A DNA stretch of 64,000 bases from Trichostrongylus colubriformis (lineage: Eukaryota > Nematoda > Chromadorea > Rhabditida > Trichostrongylidae), in the NCBI GenBank assembly GCA_963978905.1, contig OZ022256.1:46362001-46426000 (forward strand), given 5' to 3'. A model generated the notes under the pieces. The model saw only the letters and a list, made by a program, of their open reading frames with translations, did not search any database and was not told where the DNA came from. Of the stretch, positions 1-11,000 are shown one piece after another. The position numbers and the translations under genes are program-made. Within the stretch, counting starts at the first letter, position 1, and every line of letters begins with the position of its first letter.

Positions 1-582
1 CGAGAGCAAAACCTTCTTTTCATGTGGGTCTGGTCTCACGGCTGGTACGGGCGTCTCATCAGCATCAACCCACTGCCTCCTCCTCGAATGGTTGACGTAA
101 AGGCACCACTTTTCATCACCAGTGACAATGTTCCTCAACCAATCCGATCTTCGTGACTTTGAGAGTAAAGATGTGCAGACCTCAGCACGCACAGCTCGCA
201 TCCCGTCAGTCAGCTCATGTGGTACCCATGATCCGTGCTTGCAAACTTTTCCTAGCTGCTTGAGCTTATCGTGTATTGTAGAGTTGGAGCAATGAAAAGA
301 AGCTGCCAGGCTGCGAGTAGTGACGTAGGGATTGGCCTCAACAACCTCTTTCAGGTGCTCCAAATCGAAGTCAGATGGTCTTCCGGACTTGCCACAATCT
401 TCCACAGAAAAGTCCCCTTTCTCGAATTTCTGGAACCACCGGTACACTGTCCTCTCAGAAGTAACGGAAGCTCCTATTGCTCGGCATATGTTTTGGAAAG
501 CTTCGGCTGCCTTGTGATTTTGTAGAAATTCGTAGAGAATGCAGTGTCGCACGAAGATTTGGGAAAACTCCATTTTCTCCAT
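1..582 (-). CDS. Mariner transposase, N-terminal part, open at window edge
   Basis: Seen: an uninterrupted minus-strand frame of 194 codons starts at the ATG at 580-582 and runs off the left edge. It begins MEKMEFSQIFVRHCILYEFL. The order fits a mariner transposase: an HTH-type N-terminus with VYRWFQKFEKGDF, a second HTH with SNSTIHDKLKQLGK, then the family signature WVPHEL, and then GDEKWCLYVN, which carries the first catalytic Asp of the DD34D triad. The rest of the catalytic core lies outside the window, so activity cannot be judged. Known of the family: it performs cut-and-paste transposition into TA dinucleotides in the nucleus. No stop or frameshift is present in the visible third to half of the gene, which suggests a fairly young copy. 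The first ATG is used because it lies just inside the terminal repeat and a second Met follows three codons later. Confidence 0.9.
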   Translation of the reverse strand, partial: MEKMEFSQIFVRHCILYEFLQNHKAAEAFQNICRAIGASVTSERTVYRWFQKFEKGDFSVEDCGKSGRPSDFDLEHLKEVVEANPYVTTRSLAASFHCSNSTIHDKLKQLGKVCKHGSWVPHELTDGMRAVRAEVCTSLLSKSRRSDWLRNIVTGDEKWCLYVNHSRRRQWVDADETPVPAVRPDPHEKKVLLS

Positions 583-730
583 GGTAGAAAGCCGGCAGGA
601 GCCGATCAAAGCAAGTTTGTAGGGACTTGGTCTGTCCTATCGATTAGACATTGCGAGCCCAATATTGATTTTTAACGCCTTGAGTTATGTTGGGACATGT
701 GATCTCTGCCACTACTTCCCGAACGACCTA
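1..730 (-). mobile_element. Mariner element, 5' end with terminal repeat
   Basis: The element runs from the window edge to about 730. Its terminal repeat, read on the minus strand, begins AGGTCGTTCGGGAAGTAGTG next to a TA. About 145 bases of leader separate this end from the transposase start. To the right, the sequence continues as the 3' part of a Tc1-like foldback element whose intact copies are at 4062-4583 and 21450-21948. The mariner therefore landed at a TA near that element's right end and is younger than it. The other terminus is outside the window. Confidence 0.8.
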
Positions 731-850
731 GTATGTAGTGTCTCCAAGTGCAACATACTAAAATTTCTCTTAGATCGGTCCAGTCGCAAAAAGTTACAAG
801 TGAAAAACCCAAGTGAAAACCATTTGAACGAAGACTTTTGAGCGCTACTC
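731..850. mobile_element. Right-end fragment of Tc1-like foldback element
   Basis: About 120 bases match the right ends of the two intact copies at 4062-4583 and 21450-21948. They finish in the terminal repeat CGAAGACTTTTGAGCGCTAC followed by TA-like DNA. The left part of this copy lies beyond the mariner and outside the window. Confidence 0.75.
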
Positions 851-2248
851 TATGTACCTCTTCACTATACTGGGCTTCCTTTCCGATATACCAGCTATTT
901 TTTCAGCTCATGTGAGTGTAAACGTCAATGGTAACATTTTCCGGTTGGCGTGATTTTCTGTTGTTTCACTGTGATTTTCCATTATTTAGGATTAGTCCCG
1001 AGACTAACTTATTTTTGATAGAGTGTTTTTCACCAGCGCAATTCCTGTGGAATACGTTAAGAAGTTCATGATCGAGCATAAAACTGTACAAAAACTACGG
1101 TTTTTCAGTTCGAAAAATATTGGATGGCTGTAGGGAAACTTTTGAGATTCTCTGTATTTTTTTCGCATCTAAATCGGAAGCGCAAAAAAGCCGATGTTAT
1201 TTTGTATTTAATTATTCATATATACTCGATACAAATTCAAGTAATGATAAGGAAAAATTTAAAAAAGGATTTTCAAATGTAGGAAAAATCAAACATATAG
1301 CGAATTCAAATCTGATTATCTTAATTCATACTGCTACATTCTGCCCTCTTTCGCATTCGAGCCTATGCGGCACTCGTAGATGAAGCAATCGAAGCCTATT
1401 CCGGAAAAGAGCTCGTTTTCATAGGCGCATGTGAATCCACTAACAAAATTTCTGAGAGTTTCGAGAAAGAGAAAACTTAGGGAAAACCGCAAAAAATTTC
1501 GTACAATCTAGGATATGTCTTACTGGGTTCCTATTCTTCTACTCTACTCCACCAAACGCCACGTTAAGAAGCAGTTTATCTGCAACACAAGACTGGTCTT
1601 GCATTCAAGCCAGTGAACAGTGATTCAAGTTATATGCGCAAGACTGCGAGGCTAAAAAAATACGGAAAAGTCGAGCTGAGCCAATGCGACTCCTCATTTC
1701 TGCAAAATCGACGGATTACGGCGGAAAAATCTGCCACAGTCCGCCACTTTGCCATAACTTCAGCAAAAAAGCTCCAATTGCTTCAAAAATTAGACCATGA
1801 GATAAAGCTCCCCATGACGAATCTGACTGTGTATAGAACATTCATTTTTTTCGTCGGACTTTCTTCATTTCCAAGAAATATGGAAAAATGACTCTCCGAG
1901 GCGCGAGGAAGTGCCTACGGGCATAACGCCATCGTAAACTCTCTACATCAGCTGGAAGCTTATCTTAGGCATTTTAAATTAACAACTATAACATCCTCGA
2001 ACAAGAACTTGATTTCGTGATATTTTGATCCTATTCATGGATGGTTTTGATCGATTTCAACTAGAACCCGAAGTTCCACCCACCTGCTTTTCCCAAAGTA
2101 AACGTTGCGTTAGGTCGCATTTCTTTAAAACATTGAGCCATTACGGATCATTTAGTGAGGTTACTGTTCTAGTGTAACGTCCCGAAACATTTTCATGGAT
2201 CGAACGTTATTTTATGCAACTCTTTGTAACGCCAACCATTTCAAGCGG
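851..2248. other. No gene recognised
   Basis: This is AT-rich sequence with only short, uncharacteristic open frames (longest about 90 codons) and no paired splice signals that build a known protein. I see no tandem or inverted repeat of note. It is probably intergenic DNA or decayed repeats. Confidence 0.4.
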
Positions 2249-2249
2249 T

Positions 2250-2960
2250 CATTTTTCCATAAATGTCGTAGTCTGCACAAAAACGATCTGACTTAGGATA
2301 GTAGCCGAAAACATACCAAGCATATTGAAAACACAAATACCACATATTGCAACACTGCTGACCCGACCTCTGTCGGAACACTTGCACGTAACCCCGTCAT
2401 CTATGGATAAGACCAAATTAACATTCTCATCAGACAAAACTTTATATCATGGATGGTTACGGTGAATAGCTCTCACCTACCCTATACATCCCGAATGCTT
2501 TTGATTGCAAATTGTATTTGATGAAAAATGTCATAGTTAATGAATTATAGTGTACACATCCAACTATACTATTAACCTCGCAAATACCCGTCTATATTCT
2601 TTGGCCTTCACCTTTGATATAAGTGAAGCAGCTACATATCTAAGAGCTCGAAATCAGGAGCAAATCAATCGTCCCGCAAACCAAACCTTTTATGGACGAC
2701 CTGACTCCATACCCTCCATCGGAACACCCCGATAGGATGCACAGAGTAGGTGAGAGCTATTCACCGTAATAATTCGTAATATGAAGTTTCACTCTGATGA
2801 AAATGTTAATTTCGTCCTTTCCATAGGTAATGCCCGCCATGCAACACTGGTGACCAGACTTTGTCCGATTACTTGCATTCCATCCATTTTCCATCCACAA
2901 CCTGTCGAGTGCCGGCCTACTGGACTTTTCTGTAATTTTTGAGCCTCACAGTCCTCAACT
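2250..2960. repeat. Inverted repeat with a perfect 24-bp core and coding-like flanks
   Basis: Positions 2457-2480 and 2746-2769 are exact reverse complements (TTACGGTGAATAGCTCTCAC plus CTAC). Homology continues outside the core in a more diverged form. The minus strand left of the core and the plus strand right of it both encode peptides resembling SDENVN(L/F)VLSI, followed by similar ATAGGT/ATAGAT sequence. The 265-base spacer is unrelated. It could be a foldback element or an inverted duplication of an exon fragment. No target-site duplication is clear. Confidence 0.55.
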
Positions 2961-4061
2961 GTCATCATCTACCATTCACCACATCTCTGTTCAACGGATA
3001 GCCTTACATATAGTAGAGGCTTCGGCTGGAATAGAACACAACGCAAATTTTTAGCAAAAAGCCTTTTTATGGTCTAGTTCTTTGACGACTTCCTCTATTT
3101 GCACAGTGCTAGAAGCACTAGTAGACGTGGCCTTGGTGCTGATAACGACGCACTCTTGGGACAAGAATGTCGGCATCCGGCAACTTCATATTTCTGTGCT
3201 TTTTCTCAGGTATGCTCACTGTTTTTTCTTCAGTTTTCATTGCGTTGATTTATATAGAAAAATCCCGAAATGCTCACAATAAATTGAATGAAAAATTGAA
3301 GAATGAAACAAAGTAGCCTCCATTTCTCAAATGAATAGTTATTACTACAGTTGTGAAATGAAGATTCATAGCTCCCCACAAGGTGTTTCCCTCAGGCTAG
3401 ATTTCAACCCGCATTAAATCCTCTTGAGTCCTATCCTATAGTATCCATGGCGCTATTGAGGCTATACAATGCCCTCGAACCATATCGATAGATATTATTT
3501 ATTATTGTGATAATTTGATAAGTCTTACTTCTGGATTGTCAACTTAAAATTGGAAAGCTCAATGTTGAATTTTGGAATATTTGAAGGAGTTACCACATCA
3601 CTCATTTCCTTATTTTCACAAAACTGCATAACCTCACTGCTTGATTATGACTCCATAATTTTTTACTTTTTACAATCAAATGGTACTTCAGTTTTGGCCG
3701 CTCTTCTTCCTGAAGTGAACAACATCACTTTTGTTGACGAATCTTTACTAAAAGGACAATACATCTGAATCTTCACTAAAAGGACAATATAACGTCTTCT
3801 CATTGATTTATTCAAAGTACATATATGCTTTTGTCTCGCAGTAATATAATCGTTTTGGCGCTCATCATCAGAAAAGCGAGAGGAGATGTGAGGTTGGCTG
3901 AGTCAGGGAACAGCCATGTTTTTACCTTCATTTCAAAGGAAGTGGTAGGGGCAGTTTGGTCCGAGTATGAGAGGATTGTTGAATACGAAAACTGTTGAAA
4001 AAGATGGCTTCTACAATGGCGAGTGGGGCGTTCCCTTTCATCGGAAATTTCGCCACATATA
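2961..4061. other. No gene recognised
   Basis: The open frames here are short and lack recognisable motifs. A small imperfect tandem duplication (CTAAAAGGACAATA twice, about 3745-3790) is the only local structure. The first exon of the downstream MTP gene, encoding its signal peptide, is probably upstream of 5084, but I could not place it. Confidence 0.35.
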
Positions 4062-4583
4062 CAGTAGTGCTCAAAAGTCTTCGGCCAAAACTCTTTCGTC
4101 ATAACTTTTTTCTACTTGACCAAATTTGACAAAATTTCAATTTGTTATGCCTGAACCTATTGCCAACATTTCCTTAGTGCCGCTTGACACTTTTCATGGT
4201 TTTTTACAAGTACTACAAGACCACCCAAAAAAAAGTAAAAGGCTTGGTCAAGGGGAACGGCTTTCTTTACAAAAACAAAACGAGCAAGCCTCAGAGAACA
4301 TTAATATATCGTAGAAAGACCACGACTTTTGATGACAGCGGCACAGCGGGACGGCATAGCGATGGCACTCCAAAAACAAAAAATTTCATATAACCGCGTA
4401 ACCTATGCCGTTGAGCGCCAAAATAATATATTAAGTATGCAGTGTATCCAAGTACAACATACTAAAATTTCTCTTAGATCGGTGCAGTTGCAAAAAAGTT
4501 ACAAGTGAAAAACCCCAAGTGAAAGAACAAGTGAAAAACCCCAAGTGAAAGACTATTTCGCCGAAGACTTTTGAGCGCTACTG
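4062..4583. mobile_element. Tc1-like foldback (MITE) element, complete copy 1
   Basis: The left end CAGTAGTGCTCAAAAGTCTT and the right end, which reads CAGTAGCGCTCAAAAGTCTT in reverse, form imperfect terminal inverted repeats of about 30 bases. They are flanked by TA on both sides (4060-4061 and 4584-4585). The length is 522 bases. The interior has short frames shared with the copy at 21450-21948, but no DDE transposase motifs, so it is non-autonomous. TA target use and CAGT-type ends point to Tc1/mariner machinery. A tandemly repeated AAGTGAAAAACCCC stretch lies near the right end. Confidence 0.85.
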
Positions 4584-4707
4584 TAGGTTTCCTAGAACTG
4601 TAGCCTCCATTCGAATGACTCTTTTTAGTGTCTTTGAAGGCAACGGCAGGAACTAGGGGTCCAACAATAAGTACCTCATTTGTGGAGAAATCCCTTCATC
4701 GGAGAGC

Positions 4708-4947
4708 CTACTCCCGAGCTACAGGGACGACGTAGCTGTTAACAGCTGAGGCCTTCGGTTGACGGACCCCGGAATGAACCATCGAATTACCCATTCCACT
4801 GCCTCCAATGAGGCTTAGTTGAAAATTGTAGCTATAATCGTTTATACTCACTACTTCAGCTCTACTAGTGGGACTGAGGGCCGAACCACCAAAAGTTCCT
4901 AATGTGAAGGATATCCATAAAAGCGCCACTGTAGCCAATGAGAACAT
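4708..4947 (-). CDS. Possible small secreted protein, unidentified
   Basis: Minus-strand frame of 79 codons. It starts MFSLATVALLWISFTLGTFG, a good signal-peptide pattern (hydrophobic stretch at residues 2-20, then small residues). The rest (residues 25-79) is Ser/Gly/Val-rich with a single basic motif and no known domain. A GTGAGT at 4851-4846 after codon 32 could be a splice donor, in which case only the first 32 residues (exon 4852-4947) are real and later exons lie to the left. I did not find them. It has no trans-splice acceptor directly upstream. It lies just before the MTP exons on the opposite strand, so it may also be a chance frame. Confidence 0.3.
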   Translation of the reverse strand: MFSLATVALLWISFTLGTFGGSALSPTSRAEVVSINDYSYNFQLSLIGGSGMGNSMVHSGVRQPKASAVNSYVVPVARE

Positions 4948-5083
4948 GGCCAGGCAAGTTTTACAACTTTGGAGACTTCTACGGCTTCATGAACTCTCTT
5001 TGCTGTTCGGACTTTCGGGCCAGTTCGGTAACTCCAAAATGTCAACCGACTGGCTGTCGAATCGATACTTTCTATCATTTTAG

Positions 5084-8000
5084 ACTGATCAAAGTGGACT
5101 ACAGCTTTGAGACAGAATCTGTGATGTATGATGTGGTGGAGAACAAAGTGAAAGCGCCATCTACAATTGTGGCTGGAAATTTCACCTTCGAATCACTCCA
5201 TCATGATCTCGAAGGTGGGATGCTCGGACGATACAGAGTGAGTTTTGTCCGTGAATACTCTTTAAAGACATCGTGAGGTGACAACTTTGGCCTACGGCAG
5301 GACTTACCGTAACGCTTGCAGTTCGTTAGGTCGCAGAAATTGCTCGTGCTATACCATGCTAAGACGTTGAGTGTGAACTTACGAGATTTTTTTTACCACG
5401 AACACCTTTTTACTTCCCTTTCGCTTATTTTACCATTAATTATTCCACTTAATTGCTACTGTTTGTTGTTTCCCTCATTCCACATGGATGAATTAAATAC
5501 ACCCTACGAGGCAACAATTGACATCTTCTACTGCGGGGAACTCGAAAAGGTGATGTTGCGGTGCGGAAAGATGCACGGGAGATGAGAATACAGACCAAAA
5601 CGTCGCGCTTTCAAATCCGAGTTTCTCCACTGACTATCCCTTTTATTTTCGAGTGTTCATTTGAAATCGACTATTTCGTACCATCTTTCTATTTCCTCCG
5701 AACCCTCCCGGTTCCTTTGAGCTATCCTTTCTTCTCACATTTGGACTGCTGAAAGTACATACCTGCAGTACAAGAGAAAGTTCGAAGATCCTCAGCAAGA
5801 AATGTGCTTCGTCAGTGAATAGAGTAAGTGCGGGAGGTCCATTGTATCATGCAAACTTAATCCAACTCGATGATGTCCACTGAACTGGAAAATCGGATGC
5901 ACAGAAGGATTACCCGTCATTTAGTGCTGGAGGGTTAGTGGGGCAGTGACACGTACAGACCCTGTGATAGCGTGTGACTTGAGGGTCGACTTGTGGGGCA
6001 AGTCCCAGAGCTGAAGCTAGGCTTTTATAGTAAATCAACTTGCGAGATAAAAAAAGTTTACTTATACATAGAATGATCCCTGAAGAACACTTCTTTACCG
6101 TTTTCCTCCTGCAGCCATGAGCCATCAGTGCGTTATACCCGCTCGAACCCAACTGACCACTCCCACTTGAGCACCTCATTGGTCAGCTGAGCTAAGAAGG
6201 CGTGGTAAATGTGGGTCCAAACAGGTGTTGCGCCATGACGGTGCATAGTGGCTGCGAAATACCGTGCAGTCTGTATATTTTTGACGAAGATTGCTGCTCC
6301 AAGAAGGCAAGTCGGCTTATGTAGGTTTATTTGATTATAAGTTTCTGTTTATTCTTCGGGCGCGTCTTACGCACGTATAAATAAATAAATAAATAAATAA
6401 ATATTCATGACTATCGTGAAATGTGCCCTATCCCCTAGGAAATGAAAGCAGCGTCACACAACTCACTGTACGCTGGAAGTTTTCCAACTGCAGTATGAGT
6501 TCTGAATAACTTTCTTCAGAAACCTAGTGAAACAGTGAAAATTGCTTTGATCGGAAGTTCTTGTTTCACTTTCAGCTGACCGTTTGTAAGACTGGCAACT
6601 GTGGCAATGTACCGGACGTGTATGTGTCGTTCATTCAAGGCGGAAACAATATTCAAGAAGTTCTCTACGATCCCAAGTAAGCGATTTCTACCGAGTTTAG
6701 AAGTCCACGAATTTTTCTGAAAACGGCCATCAGAATTAAGATTGCTAGAATTCCTGACGTTAGTCAATGTATTGCTGGGATGCTTCGCTTCATTTAGAAT
6801 CATGATAGCAGGTGAATGCGATGCCTATACAATGACTTACGGGGGCCAGCCGATGTACAAGTCAGCGCTTTTATCCTCCCACATGAGTCTGGTACCACTC
6901 CATCTACCTGGAAGGGATGAAAGACTTGGTCGGCGTGGGCAGGCATTGATGCGAGATCTAATCCCCTCACCTTCAGCGTGAGAGTGCGCGCCACCTATCA
7001 CTACACCACTTCTGCTCATTAGGAACGACTAGTACTCCACTAATCAAACATAAATGAAGCAAGAAATCCAATACTGTTCCAGACAGTTTCCTGACCAGGA
7101 GCCCAGGTGGAATTTCATTTATGCCATAATCAACACCATTTACACACCGGCAGAGAACGGAGGAGGTGATACGCAGTTCGTGGTAAGTTCGCCAAGAAGG
7201 TGAAGCTACTCATGACGTAACGGAACTCAATCCATTTTCTTCACGTTTTATCTTTATTCAAAGACACCGAAAGTGGGGCAGTTTTGGCCCACAGTACTCG
7301 TTTGTAGTCCGGCCGTTACACACACGACGCTTTGCCAAGACGTTGAGTGTGAATTTCATTGGATATTTTCTATCAGAGTGTATTTTTCGCATTTCTTCGT
7401 TATTCTCCCTTTCAATACTTCATTTGTTTTTTCTGCTTGTTGTTTCATTTGTTTAACATCGTCATGGACGAAGTCGATTCCACTCCCTCCCTCTTCCCTC
7501 GGTTGCCAACTCGGCCGCTGAAGCGCGCAGTTTGAGGTGAAACACGCTAGGGTCGTAATGGCGCTCCAAAGGCGCGTTTTTCAACGCGAGTTTCAACGTG
7601 TTTTTTCTCTCTACACATCATCTCTTCTGGGCGCAAATGTTCGTCACCAATTACGCTCTCACTCCTTGCACCATTCCAGTGCCCTTGATGTTATCTATTT
7701 TTATTTGTTGTGTGCATTTCACGCATTGAGAGAAAAATAAGAAAAGGTCTAATCTCATTTTTGAGGATACTGTATACGGCAAATGTGAAGTGCAGTTCGG
7801 TAGGCCAGAGGACAAGCGATTCCGAAGAAAAATCAACAACTGTGAGATCAAAGACGACATGTGAGTGTACTTCGCGAGAAACTTGAGTCCGGCCCACCTC
7901 TCTGTCTGTGGCGATCGGGGGGGGGGGGGTGTCCCTGATCTTGAACGGGCATGTGAAAAGTCAAGCAATGTGCTGGGAGAAATTTGCTAGAATACAAGAC

Positions 8001-11000
8001 CCCCTACTTTTCGAATAAGATACGACAGCTCTTTTGAGGAACCCTCAGCCTGTACGAGTGGAGCCTGAATGCTCAAGGTCTCCCGCTTCTCTTTGCTCGA
8101 GCCTCTCACTCCTTCAACTGTAAACCGGGCTGGAGCAAGTATACCTCGTTTAGCAGGAGCGTTCATCATATTAACTTCATGCAGTATATGTGTGCATAGA
8201 CTAAACATCCAGGACTCCTAATTTCGTAATTCGTTCCACAGAGACTGCTTGCTTATTGAAAACCAGGCAGTTTTCGCTGCCCCCATAAAGTCATGAGACA
8301 GGTAGTAGATAGAGAGACAGACAGACACAGACAGACAGACAGATACAGAGAGACAGACAGACAGACAGACAGGCAGGCAGACAGGCAGATGGAGCGACAG
8401 ACATACAGAACAAAGAGATAGGTAGATAAATAGACAGACAGACGGACATACAGATAGACAGACAGACAAACAGACCCACTTCTGGTTTATATATAGGTTT
8501 TATATAGTATAGAAAACAGAACAGCCTTCCTGAAACTGTTATATAACCTCAGTGACGTGGCCATTACCCTGAAATTCATGCACCGACGAGCATTTTTTTC
8601 AGTCACACCTATAAGTTAAACAGAAAGGTACAACGTCATTTCAGAAACTACACTCGCATAGATGGCATTCAACCTGTACTGTATGAACAAGATGTTTCTT
8701 ATATGTGAGTGCTAGAGAATAAGGTATCACCTACCTTAAACATAATCCTACTTGATTCTTGTATATCATTATGTGAATCTTTTCTGGAATTCTTGTGCAA
8801 GTATTTCAAAAGTTTGAATTCTTTTTCTCCTCATGAATGGGGATCCTAGAAATGAAATATAGAACGAATACGCAATTCCTGCAACGGAATGTGAGCTACA
8901 GACTGTTTTTTGGACTCTCTAGGATTTTCAAAGGGTCGACACATGATCGTGGTTCACCCAAAGCATGATGGAATGTTCTTCTGTTCAAGACTCAGTATTT
9001 GAAGTGAAAGACAGCATTAGGGGTAGTGTGGATACTGGGAAGTCCCTAAAAAAGTCATTTAATATAAACTATAGGGGTGAGATGGTATCTGTGGCAAAAT
9101 CCCGGCGAAAAAGCGCGTCTCAGAGCTGTAGAAACGGCGCATCGGATAAGAGCTGCCGCCTCTCGATAATCGACCCCGCCTCCAAGCGACGTGATTCGTG
9201 GTCGGCTATGATGAGAGCGGCCAAGGATATGTGGAGAGAATGAAGGTATTCCGAGGCGCTTTCTCAATTTTAGCATGAAGCTCACGCCAGAAAATAGATG
9301 CTCTCGTATTTCCAAACATTCCCTTGTGTTTATTGGCGACATGCCGTGGGAATTTGTATTGCACTACCCGTCTCTTGATGTAAAGGTCGTCCGCGCCTAG
9401 AAACGACGGTGGGAGGGGGTCCTATTTCTCGGGTTTATGGTCATTTCCATCCTTTTTTTTCTTCACTGACTTGTTACTAGGCATCTCGACACACTACTTC
9501 TTTTACTCTTCGTCCGAATTTCCCCTGATGCTGTCTTTAGGCACACACATGTCAGACCCTACAGCTAAATATATATTACGAGTTATTGGCAAGTAGCGAA
9601 CGATTGTGCAAATGTGACCCGCATTTCAGACAAAACACGAAAGTCGATGCCGATATCGTTATCATTGATGCTATTGAACTGCTCAGATTTAGTACGCCCC
9701 TACATGACAAGTGGGGATTCACTCTTGAGAGCAGGTATGATGTTCCCGTTTCAATCACAGAGTTTGAGGCATTTGGACCATTTCAGGACCCATGTCGAAA
9801 TCACAAATCGAACTATGCATTACGTTCCTCGACACTGCAACGCGGAGACGCAAACAGCTGCGGTGTGTGCGAGCGAAAAATTCGGGGCTGTGTCGGTAGG
9901 ACAGAAACTATACGAGCAAGTGATCCTTGGTAGAAAAGATAGAAAGAATGAGGTAAAGCTTAGTTTTACTATAAATGAAAGCCAGTAAATGAGGAACTAA
10001 AGATATGCTTCTTGTGGAATTAAGTGGGCAGCATCTTCGATAGCCACTAGCTCTTTGCCAATCAATGTCAAGAAAGATAAAGGGGGTTATCGCAAGGGGG
10101 GGGGGGGGGCATCTCATAAAAAGTTTAACACTTGAGTACTTCTGAAGGATTTTTGCGGGTCACTCTACACATTCAAGCGAATATTTTAGCCTAAGCCTCA
10201 AAAGAGGGAGGAAGGGGCTTCTTTCCTCTTCTTGGCTTAAGTAAAAATAAAATTCGGTAGTGGGATGCCCCCCCCCTCACTGCGATAGCACCATAAGGGG
10301 TAATCATATATCATATATCCATTCAGAAGCTGGGTGAAGGTGAAAGGGGTTTCGGTAGTTTAATAGATCAGCGCATATGTCCGGCAAGCATGAAGTGAGG
10401 ATTCGAGTCCTGTCCCAGACCGGAGCTTTTGCCTATAGCTCTGCATATTTGTAATAATGCGTAATATTTGGGAAATCATAAACCCGTTATGTGAGAAACG
10501 TCGAGCATTCTAGTGCCATTCAGATTCGTATTGGCAGGCGAATACGGATGGGGTTATACGTGACTAGCGGGGGCCAGCCGGTGTACAGGTCAACGCTTGT
10601 ATCCTCCTAGACGAGTCTGTTAACAATTCACCTACCCCGGAGGGATGGAAAGCTCAGTTGACCAGAGCGGGCATTGATGCGAGCTTAGATCCCTGCATCA
10701 CGAAAATAGGAGTGCGCGCCACCTGTCACTACACCACTTTTGTCCCGAAAAAATAACTGTTCATCCTTGCAGTAGAGGAGTTTGCATTTTTGAGGACCGT
10801 ATTCCACTAAGCTCCTTTTGTAGCGTTTGCCAAAATGGATCAGGAAGTCGAGAATCGTTCAATTCAAAAGTGCATTTCAGCTAGCCGATTTGGTCTCGCA
10901 GTACCGTAGTCATTTGTTCGAAATGGGTGATTCGCACACCTGTGAAAAGCACTCTAGAATGTTCGCCGAGATCGTACAAGAAGCAAGGGAGGCAACCGAA

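Noticed and set aside
8218..8479. Cys/Ser/Val-rich minus-strand ORFs resembling a cysteine-rich protein
   Set aside because: They are pure translation of the (CAGA)n microsatellite.
9586..9988. Two overlapping plus-strand ORFs of 115 and 124 codons
   Set aside because: Two different long frames over the same DNA with no motif. At most the 3' end might contain an MTP exon.
10345..10440. Possible tRNA gene
   Set aside because: There is no acceptor stem pairing and the T-loop has six bases. It is better explained as a tRNA-derived repeat.
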